Source: Helicobacter winghamensis ATCC BAA-430 (GTDB taxonomy: Bacteria > Campylobacterota > Campylobacteria > Campylobacterales > Helicobacteraceae). Taken from it: DNA of 64,000 nucleotides. The DNA lies in assembly GCF_028751035.1 (NCBI RefSeq), contig NZ_CP063533.1:1116001-1180000 (forward strand). Reading direction: 5' to 3'. Position 1 is the first letter of the stretch. The number at the start of each line of letters is the position of its first letter. Both the position numbers and the translations under genes were made by a program. Below, in pieces: positions 18,025-27,408 of this stretch. The notes beneath the pieces were generated by a model, which made no database searches, was not told the DNA's origin, and saw only the letters and a list, made by a program, of their open reading frames with translations.

Positions 18025-18624
18025 ATGCAAAAGCGCGTTGGAATCTTTGGTGGTTCATTTGATCCTCCACATAATGGGCATTTAGCAATTATTCAAAGCG
18101 CGATAAAACAACTTGCGCTAGATACGCTTTTTATTGTGCCTAGTTTTTTAAATCCTTTTAAAAATGCGTTTTATTTTACTCCAAATACGCGTTTAGCTTG
18201 GTTAGAACAAATAACAAAGAATATAGATAGCAAAAAATGCGCGCTTAGCGTGCTAGATTTTGAAGTGCGGCAAAATGCGCCAACGCCTACTTTTAAAACA
18301 CTAAAACACATTTTAAATTCCTATGATTTTGGAACAAATGCGCGATATTTTTTGCTTTTAGGTGCGGATAATGTGGAATCCCTGCCAAAATGGGCGGAGT
18401 TTTCTTGGCTAGAAAAAAATGTAGAATTTGTTATAATTCCACGCAACAACTACACAATCCCTAAAAATTACGCAACTTTGGAGTTTAAAGAGATTGCAAT
18501 TAGCGCAACAGAGCTTCGCAAAATGCTAGAGCTTAGGGAGTATGCGACATTAAAAAAATGGATTCCACAAGAGATTTTGGAATCTGTAATAAAGGAAGCA
18601 AATTGCAAGAAAGAAAAGCATTAG
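18025..18624 (+). CDS. nadD: nicotinate-nucleotide adenylyltransferase
   Basis: Converts nicotinate mononucleotide to deamido-NAD in NAD synthesis. The 199-residue protein opens with VGIFGGSFDPPHNGHLAI, the nucleotidyl-transferase GGSFDPxHxGH motif, and has LLGADNVESLPKWAEF, VIIPRNNY and ISATELRKMLELREY, the ISSTxIR-like block near the end. The carboxy terminus overlaps the start of rsfS by about 22 bases, a common pairing of these two genes, so they are cotranscribed. Confidence 0.96.
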   Translation: MQKRVGIFGGSFDPPHNGHLAIIQSAIKQLALDTLFIVPSFLNPFKNAFYFTPNTRLAWLEQITKNIDSKKCALSVLDFEVRQNAPTPTFKTLKHILNSYDFGTNARYFLLLGADNVESLPKWAEFSWLEKNVEFVIIPRNNYTIPKNYATLEFKEIAISATELRKMLELREYATLKKWIPQEILESVIKEANCKKEKH

Positions 18625-18953
18625 TGCAAGAAATTTGTCAAATCTTAGAAGATAAAAAAGCAGAAGATATAGAAGTTTTTAATCTCATTGGAACAGATTA
18701 TTTTGTAGATTTTGTAGTGATTACAACTGCTCTTATTGATCGCCACGCATTAGCGCTTTTAGACGCGCTTAAAAAACCGCTTAAAGAAAAAGGTGAAAGT
18801 TTTTATCATATTGATGATGAAAATCCAGATTGGATTGTGGCAGATTTAGGCGATATTATCGTGCATATTTTTACAGAAAATCAACGCAAGAAATTTAACT
18901 TAGAAGAATTTTTACAAAAACTTCTTAAAGAAAAGGAAAGTGTTAATGTATAA
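18603..18953 (+). CDS. rsfS: ribosome silencing factor RsfS
   Basis: Binds ribosomal protein L14 and blocks subunit joining when nutrients are short. The 116 residues show the family's core: [33 protein letters not shown], and [20 protein letters not shown]. The frame opens earlier, at 18558, but AAGGAAG sits just upstream of a TTG at 18603, inside the end of nadD, which fits the family's amino terminus better. It overlaps msrB by eight bases, so nadD-rsfS-msrB are one unit. Confidence 0.92.
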   Translation: MQERKALVQEICQILEDKKAEDIEVFNLIGTDYFVDFVVITTALIDRHALALLDALKKPLKEKGESFYHIDDENPDWIVADLGDIIVHIFTENQRKKFNLEEFLQKLLKEKESVNV

Positions 18954-19308
18954 CACGCTTAGCCTAGAAGAACAAAGAGTGATTTTACACAAAGGCACAG
19001 AAGCCCCTTTTAGTGGCAAGTATGAAAACCACTTTGAAAAAGGTATATATGCTTGTAAGCAATGCAATGCACCATTATACACTTCAGAGAGCAAATTCCA
19101 TAGTGGTTGTGGGTGGCCCAGCTTTGATGCATGCATTCAAGGCGCAATAAAAGAACAACCAGACGCTGATGGCAGGCGCACAGAGATTGTGTGTGCCAAA
19201 TGCGACGGACACTTGGGGCATATCTTTTTAGGTGAAGGTTTTACAGAAAAAAACACGCGCCATTGTGTCAATTCCATCTCACTAAATTTCATTAAAAAAC
19301 AAGTCTAA
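18946..19308 (+). CDS. msrB: peptide-methionine (R)-S-oxide reductase
   Basis: Repairs oxidised methionine in proteins. A 120-residue single-domain MsrB with structural zinc cysteines in CKQC and CAKC, the [14 protein letters not shown] substrate loop, GHLGHIF, and the active-site strand [13 protein letters not shown] with the catalytic Cys. It is a Cys enzyme, not a selenoprotein. GTG at 18940 is in frame, but AAAAGGAAA ending at 18939 is better placed for the ATG at 18946. It overlaps the rsfS stop and is followed after 31 bases by the KefB-like gene. Confidence 0.95.
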   Translation: MYNTLSLEEQRVILHKGTEAPFSGKYENHFEKGIYACKQCNAPLYTSESKFHSGCGWPSFDACIQGAIKEQPDADGRRTEIVCAKCDGHLGHIFLGEGFTEKNTRHCVNSISLNFIKKQV

Positions 19309-19339
19309 AATAAAATAATTTCATACAAAGGAGAATCCT

Positions 19340-21082
19340 ATCGATCCGCTACTTATAATCATTTGCGTTTTAGCTATGGCTGTTGTCTCTGGAATTATTT
19401 TAAATCGCTTAAAAATTCCTGCAATAATCGGATACATTGTAACAGGAACACTAACAACTTATATTTTTGGATTCCGCTTAGAAGATTCTGTGGATTTAAA
19501 TGAAGCTGCCGAACTTGGAATTGTATTTTTAATGTTTATGATTGGGCTTGATTTTAGCTTTAAGAAAATCACACAAATGAAGCAAGAAGTTTTGCTCTTT
19601 GGTGGCTTGCAAATTGGAATCTCTATCGGAGCATTTTTTGCAATTTGCTATTTTTTATTACGCTTTGATTTTAACACTTCTATTATCATTGCAAGCGCTG
19701 TGAGTTTATCATCAACTGCGATTGTATTAAAGCATTTAAATGAAACCAATGAAACTAGAACGCCTTATGGTGCAGCTTCTGTTGGGATTTTAGTCTTTCA
19801 AGATATTGCTGTAATTCCTATTTTACTTATTATTAAACTCTTAAGCGATACGAGTTTAAGTATGGGAGAGATGCTTTTAAGCACAGGAATATCAGCCGTG
19901 GCTGTGCTTTTACTTTTAATCTTGCCCGGACGCTTTTTGGCTAGAATCGCACTGCGTTCAAGTGCTAAAATGAAAACAGATGAAATTTTTGTAGGAACTG
20001 TGTTTTTAATCGTTTTAGGCTCTGCGTATTTAAGCAAGCATTTTGGATTCTCACTTTCTCTTGGGGCATTTTTGGCAGGAATGATTGTATCTAACTCGCC
20101 TTTTAAATATCAAGTGGCAAGCGTTTTAGTGTATTTTAGAGATTTATTACTTGGAGTATTTTTCATCACTATTGGAATGCAAGTTGATGTGGTTTTTGCG
20201 GCAAAATATTTCATTGTCGTATTAATCTTATGTGCATTAATGATTTTAGTAAAAACTCTAATTATGTTTGCTTTTCTAAGTTTATTTAGAGGGGCAAGAA
20301 TTGGTATGCGCATCGCACTTTCTCTCTCGCAGATTGGGGAATTTTCCTTTGCGATTTTCTTGCTTGCAAGCCAACATAAAATTTTAAATTTAAAACTTGA
20401 TGGCGGAATCTTAAGTTGGATTTTTGGACAAGAATTTTTAGCAAAACTCACACCACACGATATTTATCAATTCCTAACACTAATGGTAATTTTCTCAATG
20501 GTTGCCACACCTTTTATCTTAGAGCGACTAGATACTTGCACAGACTTTATGCTGCGCTTACTTAGAATTCCAACGCAAACACACCTTAGCAATGAAACCT
20601 ATAAAATGCAGCAAGAAGAAACTTCAAATAATATCGTTGTGTGTGGTTATGGGCTTTTAGGAAAGAAAGTTGTGAAATTCCTTGCAGGTTGCAATATCAA
20701 CACACTAGTTGTAGAATCTAATTATGATCGCGTAAGAGACGCCCAAAAAGAAGGGATTAACATTGTCTATGGAAACATTACAGATAAGATGATTTTTAAA
20801 GAAATTGAAGTGCAAAACTCTACAGCGGTAATTTTATGCGTGGAATCCACAAATGCAATTTCTCAAGCTTGCCACCATATTATGGATATTTCACACCACA
20901 CTAGAATTATCGTCCAAACTGATGATGATAGTTTAGAAGAAATGTTAAAAGGAATGGGGCTTTATGGAGTAATCAATAATTATCAAGAAAGTGCTGTGAT
21001 TCTCTCAAACCTTGCCTTAAAAGCCATAGAAGAGCAAAAAGAAGTAATAGGCGAAGAAAAGGAAGAAGAACCAACCTCTTAA
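19340..21082 (+). CDS. KefB-like cation:proton antiporter with RCK domain, probable ATC start
   Basis: CPA2-family K+/H+ or Na+/H+ antiporter, about 580 residues. A membrane domain of roughly 12 helices (to about residue 400; KIPAIIGYIVTGTL, FLMFMIGLDFSF, SLSSTAIVLKHL, LGAFLAGMIVSNSPF, SLSQIGEFSFAIF) is followed by a TrkA-N/RCK domain (IVVCGYGLLGKKVVKFLAG, about 430-550) that senses nucleotide. The first ATG is at 19376, with no ribosome site and cutting off half the first helix. A strong AAAGGAG at 19327-19333 is six bases from an ATC at 19340 that begins IDPLLIIICVLAM, as expected for the family; the frame closes at 19316 without any ATG, GTG or TTG. So an ATC start, or an error or mutation in ATG, is inferred. 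Confidence 0.88.
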   Translation: MDPLLIIICVLAMAVVSGIILNRLKIPAIIGYIVTGTLTTYIFGFRLEDSVDLNEAAELGIVFLMFMIGLDFSFKKITQMKQEVLLFGGLQIGISIGAFFAICYFLLRFDFNTSIIIASAVSLSSTAIVLKHLNETNETRTPYGAASVGILVFQDIAVIPILLIIKLLSDTSLSMGEMLLSTGISAVAVLLLLILPGRFLARIALRSSAKMKTDEIFVGTVFLIVLGSAYLSKHFGFSLSLGAFLAGMIVSNSPFKYQVASVLVYFRDLLLGVFFITIGMQVDVVFAAKYFIVVLILCALMILVKTLIMFAFLSLFRGARIGMRIALSLSQIGEFSFAIFLLASQHKILNLKLDGGILSWIFGQEFLAKLTPHDIYQFLTLMVIFSMVATPFILERLDTCTDFMLRLLRIPTQTHLSNETYKMQQEETSNNIVVCGYGLLGKKVVKFLAGCNINTLVVESNYDRVRDAQKEGINIVYGNITDKMIFKEIEVQNSTAVILCVESTNAISQACHHIMDISHHTRIIVQTDDDSLEEMLKGMGLYGVINNYQESAVILSNLALKAIEEQKEVIGEEKEEEPTS

Positions 21083-21085
21083 AAG

Positions 21086-21877
21086 CTAATTAAAAAACAT
21101 TTTATTAAACATTATTGCAAGCACAATAGCATACATTATAAGCAAAGTTGCTTTGTGCTTTTTAGCGTCAATTTTTGAGAGCAAAAAGATTCCAATCCTT
21201 ACGCCAATTAGCGATGCAATCCCAACGATAATCCCCCCTTTAAAGCTTGCATAGCCGTGTAATGCTAAAGAAGTAAAGCCAGAAACCGATGAAAAAATCA
21301 CAAAAAATAAAGAAAGTGGAATAATCTGCTTACTACTATACCCCAAATAATACGCCAAGAGTGGTGCTAGCATCATACCCCCACCAATACCAAGCGAAAT
21401 CGCAAACACACCCACAAAGCACCCACAAAGCACCAAAAACACCTTAGAAGCTATACCCTCTCCTATGCGCTTTTCACCCCCATAAGCACTTGCCCCAAAA
21501 AGCTTCACAAAAGAATACATAATAAAAATACTAAAAACAACTTCTAGCGTTTTTGAACTCACATAATCAATCACAAACCCGCTAAATGCCGCCCCTATAA
21601 GCCCGCCAATCCCTACATAGATTCCATCTCTTGCATCTAATAGCTTACGCTTATAATTTACATAAGAGCCATAAACTGATGAAAAAATCATCTGCATAAT
21701 AGAAATTCCAATAGCGATTTTGATATCGTGCCCTAACATCATCACAAGCGGAACTAAAATCGCTCCACCACCAATTCCAAAAAACCCTGCCAAAATCCCA
21801 GTTAAGATTCCAATGCCAAAAAGTGCAAGACTATAAAATGGTTCAAAAATCAAAAATTCCATAATTTTACTTTTCAT
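21086..21877 (-). CDS. TSUP (TauE/SafE) family membrane transporter
   Basis: Inner-membrane protein of 263 residues with about eight hydrophobic segments, of the sulfite/organosulfonate exporter family. Each half has the family's glycine-rich signature: GILAGFFGIGGGAILVPLVM near residue 30 and AISLGIGGGMMLAPLLAYYLG near 160, showing the internal duplication. Substrate is unknown; sulfite and related anions are exported by characterised members. It converges with the antiporter gene with only three bases between. The start is ATG at 21877; an ATG five codons later is also possible, and neither has a clear ribosome site. Confidence 0.88.
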   Translation of the reverse strand: MKSKIMEFLIFEPFYSLALFGIGILTGILAGFFGIGGGAILVPLVMMLGHDIKIAIGISIMQMIFSSVYGSYVNYKRKLLDARDGIYVGIGGLIGAAFSGFVIDYVSSKTLEVVFSIFIMYSFVKLFGASAYGGEKRIGEGIASKVFLVLCGCFVGVFAISLGIGGGMMLAPLLAYYLGYSSKQIIPLSLFFVIFSSVSGFTSLALHGYASFKGGIIVGIASLIGVRIGIFLLSKIDAKKHKATLLIMYAIVLAIMFNKMFFN

Positions 21878-21973
21878 TCTAAAGAATATTAAAAAAGCAA
21901 TTCTACCAAAACAAGCGATAAATAATTCAAAAAGTGTTAGAATTAAAAAATTTCACACAATAGAAAGAAACCA

Positions 21974-23044
21974 ATGGAAAAATCAACAAAAGAAGAAATT
22001 AAAATTACAAACTTTGTAAAAGTTGCAGGTTGAGCAGGCAAAGTAGGTCTGGAAGATCTCTCACATATTGCCAAATCTCTATGCAACACTCCAAATCCTG
22101 ACATTTTAGTAGATTTTAAAGGTAGCGAAGATGCTGGAATTTACCGCTTAAGCCCTACACTTGCTTTGGTGCAAACTGCAGACTTTATTACTCCTGTGGT
22201 TAATGATCCTTTTATCTATGGGCAAATCGCTGCTGCTAATGCACTAAGTGATGTTTATGCAATGGGCGGTATTGTCAAATGCGCTCTTAATTTAATGATG
22301 TGGGATATGTGCAGAATCCCAGAAGACTATGCGCGCGCAATTTTAGAGGGGGGACTATCTAAGATTAAAGAAGCTGGAGGCGCTCTTATTGGAGGACACA
22401 CAATAGCTGATAGCGAACAAAAATATGGCTTAAGTGTAAGTGGAATCATTAATCCGCAAAAAATTTGGCGCAATAATGGCGCAAAAGTTAATGATGTGCT
22501 AATCCTTACAAAACCCATTGGAATGGGAGTTTTAACAACTGCGCTAAAAGCAAACTTGCTAGATTCCAACACACAAGAAAAAATCTCTAAGATTATGGCA
22601 GAACTTAATCGCTATGCTTGCGAGATTGCAAGCGCATTTGAAATCCACGCCTGCACAGACATTACAGGTTTTGGGCTTTTAGGGCATTTAAGCGAAATGC
22701 TAAATCCAAGCATTAATATCCGTTTAAATAGCAATGCAATTCCAATTGTAAAAGAAGCGATTCCATTTGCGCGTGATGGAATTATTCCAGGCGGAAGTTG
22801 TGGAAACCAAAGAGCAACAGAACATTTGTGCAAATTTAATCTTGACAAAAATGCAAAATACAAAGATTTAGAAATTTTACTCTATGATGCGCAAACTTCT
22901 GGCGGACTTGTGTTTGCCCTAGATAAAGCCAAAGCAAAAGATCTCTGCAAAGCTTTACAAGATAAGGGCATAGAAGCTGCAGAAATCATTGGAGAAGTTG
23001 AACCTTATAATCCAAACTGCCCCATTAGAATTTTTGTGGAGTAA
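21974..23044 (+). CDS. selD: selenide, water dikinase, itself a selenoprotein
   Basis: Makes selenophosphate, the selenium donor for selenocysteine and selenouridine. The ATG at 21974 starts MEKSTKEEIKITNFVKVAG, then an in-frame TGA at 22031-22033 (residue 20), then AGKVGLEDLSHIA. In E. coli SelD the same place reads GCGCK with the catalytic Cys17, so this TGA encodes catalytic Sec (GUAGK here). The frame then runs to 23044 (356 residues in all), with QTADFITPVVNDPFIYGQ, ANALSDVYAMGG, GGHTIADSEQKYGLSVSG, TDITGFGLLGHL and DAQTSGGLVFAL. An annotation starting at the GTG at 22166 would lose the catalytic site. The gene implies selA, selB and tRNA-Sec elsewhere. Confidence 0.96.
22034..22072 (+). 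promoter_or_regulatory. candidate bacterial SECIS hairpin in selD
   Basis: Directly downstream of the Sec UGA. GGCAA (22037-22041) can pair with TTGCC (22068-22072), and inside it AGGTCT (22045-22050) pairs with AGATCT (22054-22059) over a GGA loop with one G-T pair. AGGUCU also occurs in the apical part of the E. coli fdhF SECIS. Position is right for SelB-dependent recoding; the exact fold is inferred. Confidence 0.6.
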
Positions 23045-23070
23045 TCACAAGGGAAGTAATCCCCCCTCCC

Positions 23071-26000
23071 CTACCACCACCAAGCAAACTTCACAAACAC
23101 ACTATGAGAGTTTGCTTTGCTTGAGAGTGTAGAGATTCCATTATAGTTTAATGAGAGATTAGCATTTTCTAAGAAATCATAAGATAATCCCATTTGCACA
23201 AATGCATACCATCTTGCAACATCAATTTCACTTGTAAGGATATTTCTATCTAGCTTTAATCTTCCTTCTGCATCTTTATAAACATTGTATAAACCACCTA
23301 CACTAAAAGATGTTCTTAAACGATTACTATAAGGGGATTCTATTTTTATAGAAGCAACTGTATCTATAAAGTTAAAATATTGTGCCTTATAATGTTCATT
23401 TGTTCCACCTAAGTGTTGTAATGTAAAGTCTTTAGAATGCATTCCTAAATAATTAAATCCTATCTCTGGAGTTACTCTTAAATAGTTATGCAACATATAA
23501 TGGCTTAATCCAACTCTTGCATTTACTCCATATCCATAAATCTTTGCAGTAGAATCTACTTTTGTAACACCATCTGTATAAGTTTTGCTAACATCTGCAT
23601 TAGTGTAATCAAGATTTGTTGTAAGACTCACAAAATATTGTGTTAAACCTTTTCTATAAAAAATATCATAATAAGATAATCCCCCAAAGTAAGATTTATT
23701 ATCAAACTCTAATCTTTGGTTAGAAACATCTTGATCTGCACTTTCAAATCCGCCATAAACACCTAAGATTCCATAATCATTTGGAAGTAGTCTTTGTGTT
23801 CCTATTAGCATTCCTGCAGAATTAGATTTTAGTTTTCCACTGCCCCCTTCCATATCTGCACTAAAGTATTGATAATAAGGAATTACAAAGGAATGGTTTT
23901 TAGATTCTAAGTTATTATGGTTAATATAGAGTTTTTCAAACTCTGATAAAACATCTGCATCTGTTGGTGCTTCTCCTTCTTTAGAGAGTTCCATATCTTC
24001 TATGGCATTAAAGTTTGTTGCAAAGTTCTGTGTGGTGGTAGCTCTTAAAAGATTTGAAACGCTCATATTTCTAAGTCTTGAAGAATACACAACAGATTGT
24101 GCTAAGGTTTTACCACTTAATTCTGCACGATTAATTTTTGCTCTATATCCCCCATTATTGTTTGCACTCTCAAAGGTATAAATTCCAGAGATAGAATGGA
24201 TATTATTAGCATCAATTCCTTGATTAGTATTAATTTGCTCTCCTACTGCATTTCCATCTTTATCTGCAAAGAAAGTATTAGAATCATAGATTTTATCTAT
24301 ATCTAAATCTTCAGTGTTAATATAGACTTTCTCTAAAGAGATTCCAGCAATATTATCTCCACCTACAAGTAAAGAGCCATCTTTTCTTTCATCATTAGTT
24401 GTAAATTCGGGTGCTTTAAAATACCAATCTTTAATAGAGAGTTTAGCATTTACTCCATTGTTTTCTAATTGCACACCATTATTGTTTTTACCAATGATTC
24501 CATTTGCAAGATTACTTACTGCTCTTGTTATACCATTATCAAGGTTATTAGCAAGAGTCATAGTTCCACTATTAGTAATACCTTGAGAAATATTTCCAGT
24601 ATTAGTAAGAGTTAATTCACCAGAGTTAGTGATATTTTCAGTAATTGTTCCAGAGTTAGTTAGAGTTAAATTACTATTAGCATTATTAGTAACTCCCTTA
24701 GAAATATCTCCAGTATTAGTTAGAGTTAATTCCCCAGAGTTAGTGATACTTCCTGTGATGTCTTTGTGGTTATCTAAGGTAAGATTTGCATTGGTATTGT
24801 TAGTAATATCTCCTGTAATGTTCTTTTGATTAACTAAAGTGAGATTTGCATTAGTGTTGTTAGTAATACCATTAGTGATAGTTCCACTATTAGCTAGAGT
24901 TAGTTTTCCAGTTCCATTATTAGTAATACCATTTTTAATGTTTCCAGAGTTTATTAAAGTGGTATCTTTTTTACTCTCACTTTCAAATCCATTTTCTAAT
25001 GTCCCAGAGTTTGCTAATTGTGCAAGCTCTCCTTTGTTTGTGAGTTTATCATTAATAGTTCCTTCATTAATTAGAGCATCAAGTTTAGCAGTATTGGCAA
25101 GTTCTACTTCTTTAATAGTTCCTTCATTACTTAAAGCTTTTAGAATAGAATCTACTTTAATAGTTCCATTAAAGTTTCCTTTATTAGAGATTCCACCTAC
25201 TTCCCCTTTTATATCTAGTGTTCCATTAAAGGTAGAACCCTCTTCATAAGAAATATATCCTACTTCTCCACCTTTATCTACTGTAAGACTACCTGAAAAT
25301 GTTCCTTTATTAACAACTCCGCCTAAACTTGCATTGTTTTCTACTTTGATTGCGTCATTAAAGGTTGAATTTTTTTCATTAATAAAAGCTCCTGCTACTT
25401 TACCACCATCTTTAATAGTAAGATTTCCTTTAGCGTTATTGCTATAAGTAATATTACCTGTGATGTTTCCACCATTATTAACATCTATTTTAGAAAGATT
25501 TCCAGAATTTGTAATATTACCTTCTAAGCTTGCTTTATCAATTGTGATACCATTTGTGATTGTGCCTTCATTAGTAATATTACCTACTTTAGAATTATTA
25601 GTAATACTTACTTCTTTAATGGTTGCATTTTTAGCATTGCTTAGAGCAGTTAGGATTCCACTATTTAGTCTAATAGCTTCTTGAATTGTTCCAGAGTTAG
25701 AGATTGCTCCAACCTTAGCATTAGAGCTTATATTAATTTCTTTAGAGATTGTTCCACTATTAGTAATATCGCCTATTGTTCCATTGTTTTCTAATTTAAT
25801 AGCTTCTTGAATTGTTCCTTTGTTATCAATGCTTGTTAGTGTAGCATTATTTACAGAAATGTTTTTTGCAATGATTGCACCAACAGCATTAGAGATTGTT
25901 CCAACCTTAGCATTAGAGTTTATACTAATATCTTTAGAGATTGTTCCGCCATTGTTGTTAATGGCTTGAACACTCGCACCATTACTAAGATTTAAATCTC

Positions 26001-27372
26001 CATTGAAATCTTTAGAATTGTTAATTGTATTAACACTAATGTTATTAAGATTTAAATCACTATTAAATGTTCCTTCATTAGAGATTGTTCCAACATTGCC
26101 TTTTAAATCAAGATTGGCACTAAAAGTTGAGTTTGCTCCTTTGTTTTGAATACCACCTAGGCTAGAGCCTTTATCTAGTGTAATTGTATTTGTAGCTTCA
26201 TAATTTGCACCATTTTCATTGATGATAGAACCACCAACACTTCCACCATTGTTAATAGTAATGTTTCCTGTTTTTGCATTGGTTCCGCTGTTTTTAATGT
26301 CGCCACCTACGCTACCGCCATTGATGGAGATTTTACTAATTGTGCCGGAGTTTTGGATATTACCGCCTACATTTCCACCATTAACGGCAATACCCTCTTT
26401 GATTTCGCCATTATTGCGATTATCAATATTTCCTGTAACATTACCATTTGCACTTATTTCTATACCTTTTCCAATTGTTGTGCCAGTGTTATTGCTACCC
26501 ACACTTCCATTATTAATATTTCCATTAACTTTCCCATCAACTTCAATTTTTCCATTAATTTTTCCCCCATATCTATTCCAAATATCCCCAGTTATGTTAG
26601 CAGTATCTTTAACAAGAATATTTCCGTTGATATTTGAATTCCAATTTAAAACAGCGGTGTTATTAGTCCCATTTAATTTTCCTCCTATTTCAATATTTCC
26701 AACTATTGTTCCCCTGCCTGATGTGCTATGATTTACAATCGCTCCATTTAAAGTGGCTTTTTCTCCAACTTTTATATCACCTTGAATTGTCCCGTGATTT
26801 CTCATAACGGCTTGAAATTTATAATTACCCCCCGGAGTTCCACCCGTTACAACACCCTCTTTTATATCAATAGAGCCACCAATTGTTCCTTCATTAAATA
26901 TGGCATAATCGTTATTTCTGCCAACAATAGAAGCACCTTTATCTACTACAATTCCCCCCATACTTGCGTGCGATTGATTAAAAACTTTACCATTTTTTAG
27001 CTCTCCCTCAATTACAACATTACCCAAAATTTTACCACTATTTGCATTATTGTTTCTGTTTAACTCATTAAGAATATCACCCGTTACAGAACCACCCTGA
27101 TTAATAGTGATATTTTGACTAATTGTTCCCTTATTTGTAATTCCACCCTGTGTTACAGAACCATTGATGATAATATTGTCTTTGGTTACTCCAGTGGTAT
27201 TTGTAACTCCAGTGCTAGCGCCATCAACAACAATATCATCTGCATTGACATTTGTAAGTAAGGTTGTTAAAACTAATGAACCATAAAAGAATGAAGAAGT
27301 AAGTCGTTTTAGTGGCTGATAACTAGGATTTGCCCCCCCCCCCCGCTGGGTTAATTGAACATTGTTTTGCAT
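23071..27372 (-). CDS. large autotransporter, phase variable by a poly-G tract
   Basis: Type V outer-membrane protein of 1433 residues. ATG at 27372 follows AAGGGAGAAATAA. Residues 1-44 are a long signal sequence, with cleavage likely after NVNA44; it contains RGGG encoded by a run of twelve G. The passenger, about 45-1150, is a beta-helix-type series of short repeats rich in N, G, T and S (GSVGGDIKNSGT, GTITNGITNN). A carboxy-terminal barrel starts near HSFVIPYYQYFSADM and ends SVFVKFAWWW. At twelve G the frame is open; with eleven or thirteen a stop follows within a few codons. Likely an adhesin or surface antigen; ligand unknown. Divergent from the ybgC-like gene. Confidence 0.93.
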   Translation of the reverse strand: MQNNVQLTQRGGGANPSYQPLKRLTSSFFYGSLVLTTLLTNVNADDIVVDGASTGVTNTTGVTKDNIIINGSVTQGGITNKGTISQNITINQGGSVTGDILNELNRNNNANSGKILGNVVIEGELKNGKVFNQSHASMGGIVVDKGASIVGRNNDYAIFNEGTIGGSIDIKEGVVTGGTPGGNYKFQAVMRNHGTIQGDIKVGEKATLNGAIVNHSTSGRGTIVGNIEIGGKLNGTNNTAVLNWNSNINGNILVKDTANITGDIWNRYGGKINGKIEVDGKVNGNINNGSVGSNNTGTTIGKGIEISANGNVTGNIDNRNNGEIKEGIAVNGGNVGGNIQNSGTISKISINGGSVGGDIKNSGTNAKTGNITINNGGSVGGSIINENGANYEATNTITLDKGSSLGGIQNKGANSTFSANLDLKGNVGTISNEGTFNSDLNLNNISVNTINNSKDFNGDLNLSNGASVQAINNNGGTISKDISINSNAKVGTISNAVGAIIAKNISVNNATLTSIDNKGTIQEAIKLENNGTIGDITNSGTISKEINISSNAKVGAISNSGTIQEAIRLNSGILTALSNAKNATIKEVSITNNSKVGNITNEGTITNGITIDKASLEGNITNSGNLSKIDVNNGGNITGNITYSNNAKGNLTIKDGGKVAGAFINEKNSTFNDAIKVENNASLGGVVNKGTFSGSLTVDKGGEVGYISYEEGSTFNGTLDIKGEVGGISNKGNFNGTIKVDSILKALSNEGTIKEVELANTAKLDALINEGTINDKLTNKGELAQLANSGTLENGFESESKKDTTLINSGNIKNGITNNGTGKLTLANSGTITNGITNNTNANLTLVNQKNITGDITNNTNANLTLDNHKDITGSITNSGELTLTNTGDISKGVTNNANSNLTLTNSGTITENITNSGELTLTNTGNISQGITNSGTMTLANNLDNGITRAVSNLANGIIGKNNNGVQLENNGVNAKLSIKDWYFKAPEFTTNDERKDGSLLVGGDNIAGISLEKVYINTEDLDIDKIYDSNTFFADKDGNAVGEQINTNQGIDANNIHSISGIYTFESANNNGGYRAKINRAELSGKTLAQSVVYSSRLRNMSVSNLLRATTTQNFATNFNAIEDMELSKEGEAPTDADVLSEFEKLYINHNNLESKNHSFVIPYYQYFSADMEGGSGKLKSNSAGMLIGTQRLLPNDYGILGVYGGFESADQDVSNQRLEFDNKSYFGGLSYYDIFYRKGLTQYFVSLTTNLDYTNADVSKTYTDGVTKVDSTAKIYGYGVNARVGLSHYMLHNYLRVTPEIGFNYLGMHSKDFTLQHLGGTNEHYKAQYFNFIDTVASIKIESPYSNRLRTSFSVGGLYNVYKDAEGRLKLDRNILTSEIDVARWYAFVQMGLSYDFLENANLSLNYNGISTLSSKANSHSVFVKFAWWW
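24540..24965 (-). repeat. degenerate tandem repeats in the autotransporter passenger
   Basis: Encodes successive units of about 20-23 residues of the kind SGTITNGITNNTNANLTL, GDITNNTNANLTLDNHKDIT and ITNSGELTLTNTGDISKG, at roughly residues 800-945. The DNA units are similar (repeats of TTAGTTAGAGTTAA and AGTATTAGT-like strings on the plus strand), so gain or loss of units by recombination is possible. Confidence 0.75.
27333..27344 (-). repeat. G12 contingency tract
   Basis: Twelve consecutive C on the plus strand (G on the coding strand) covering codons 10-14 of the large autotransporter. Homopolymers of this length slip during replication in Campylobacterota and act as on/off switches. In this sequence the phase is ON. 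Confidence 0.93.
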
Positions 27373-27408
27373 TTATTTCTCCCTTATTTGTAAAAATAAA
27401 AATGTGTA

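Noticed and set aside
22166-23044. SelD starting at GTG 22166 as a shorter protein
   Set aside because: It lacks the catalytic residue and glycine-rich amino terminus; the frame upstream through the UGA matches SelD from ATG 21974.
24540-24965. Regular repeats suggesting a CRISPR array
   Set aside because: Units are degenerate, in frame and code for beta-helix repeats of the autotransporter; there are no unique spacers and no cas genes.
26219-26731. 170-residue plus-strand frame of Pro/Leu/Ile-rich sequence inside the autotransporter
   Set aside because: It is the complement of the N/G/T-rich repeats of the real gene and has no ribosome site; the same holds for the other plus-strand frames from 24600 to 27000.
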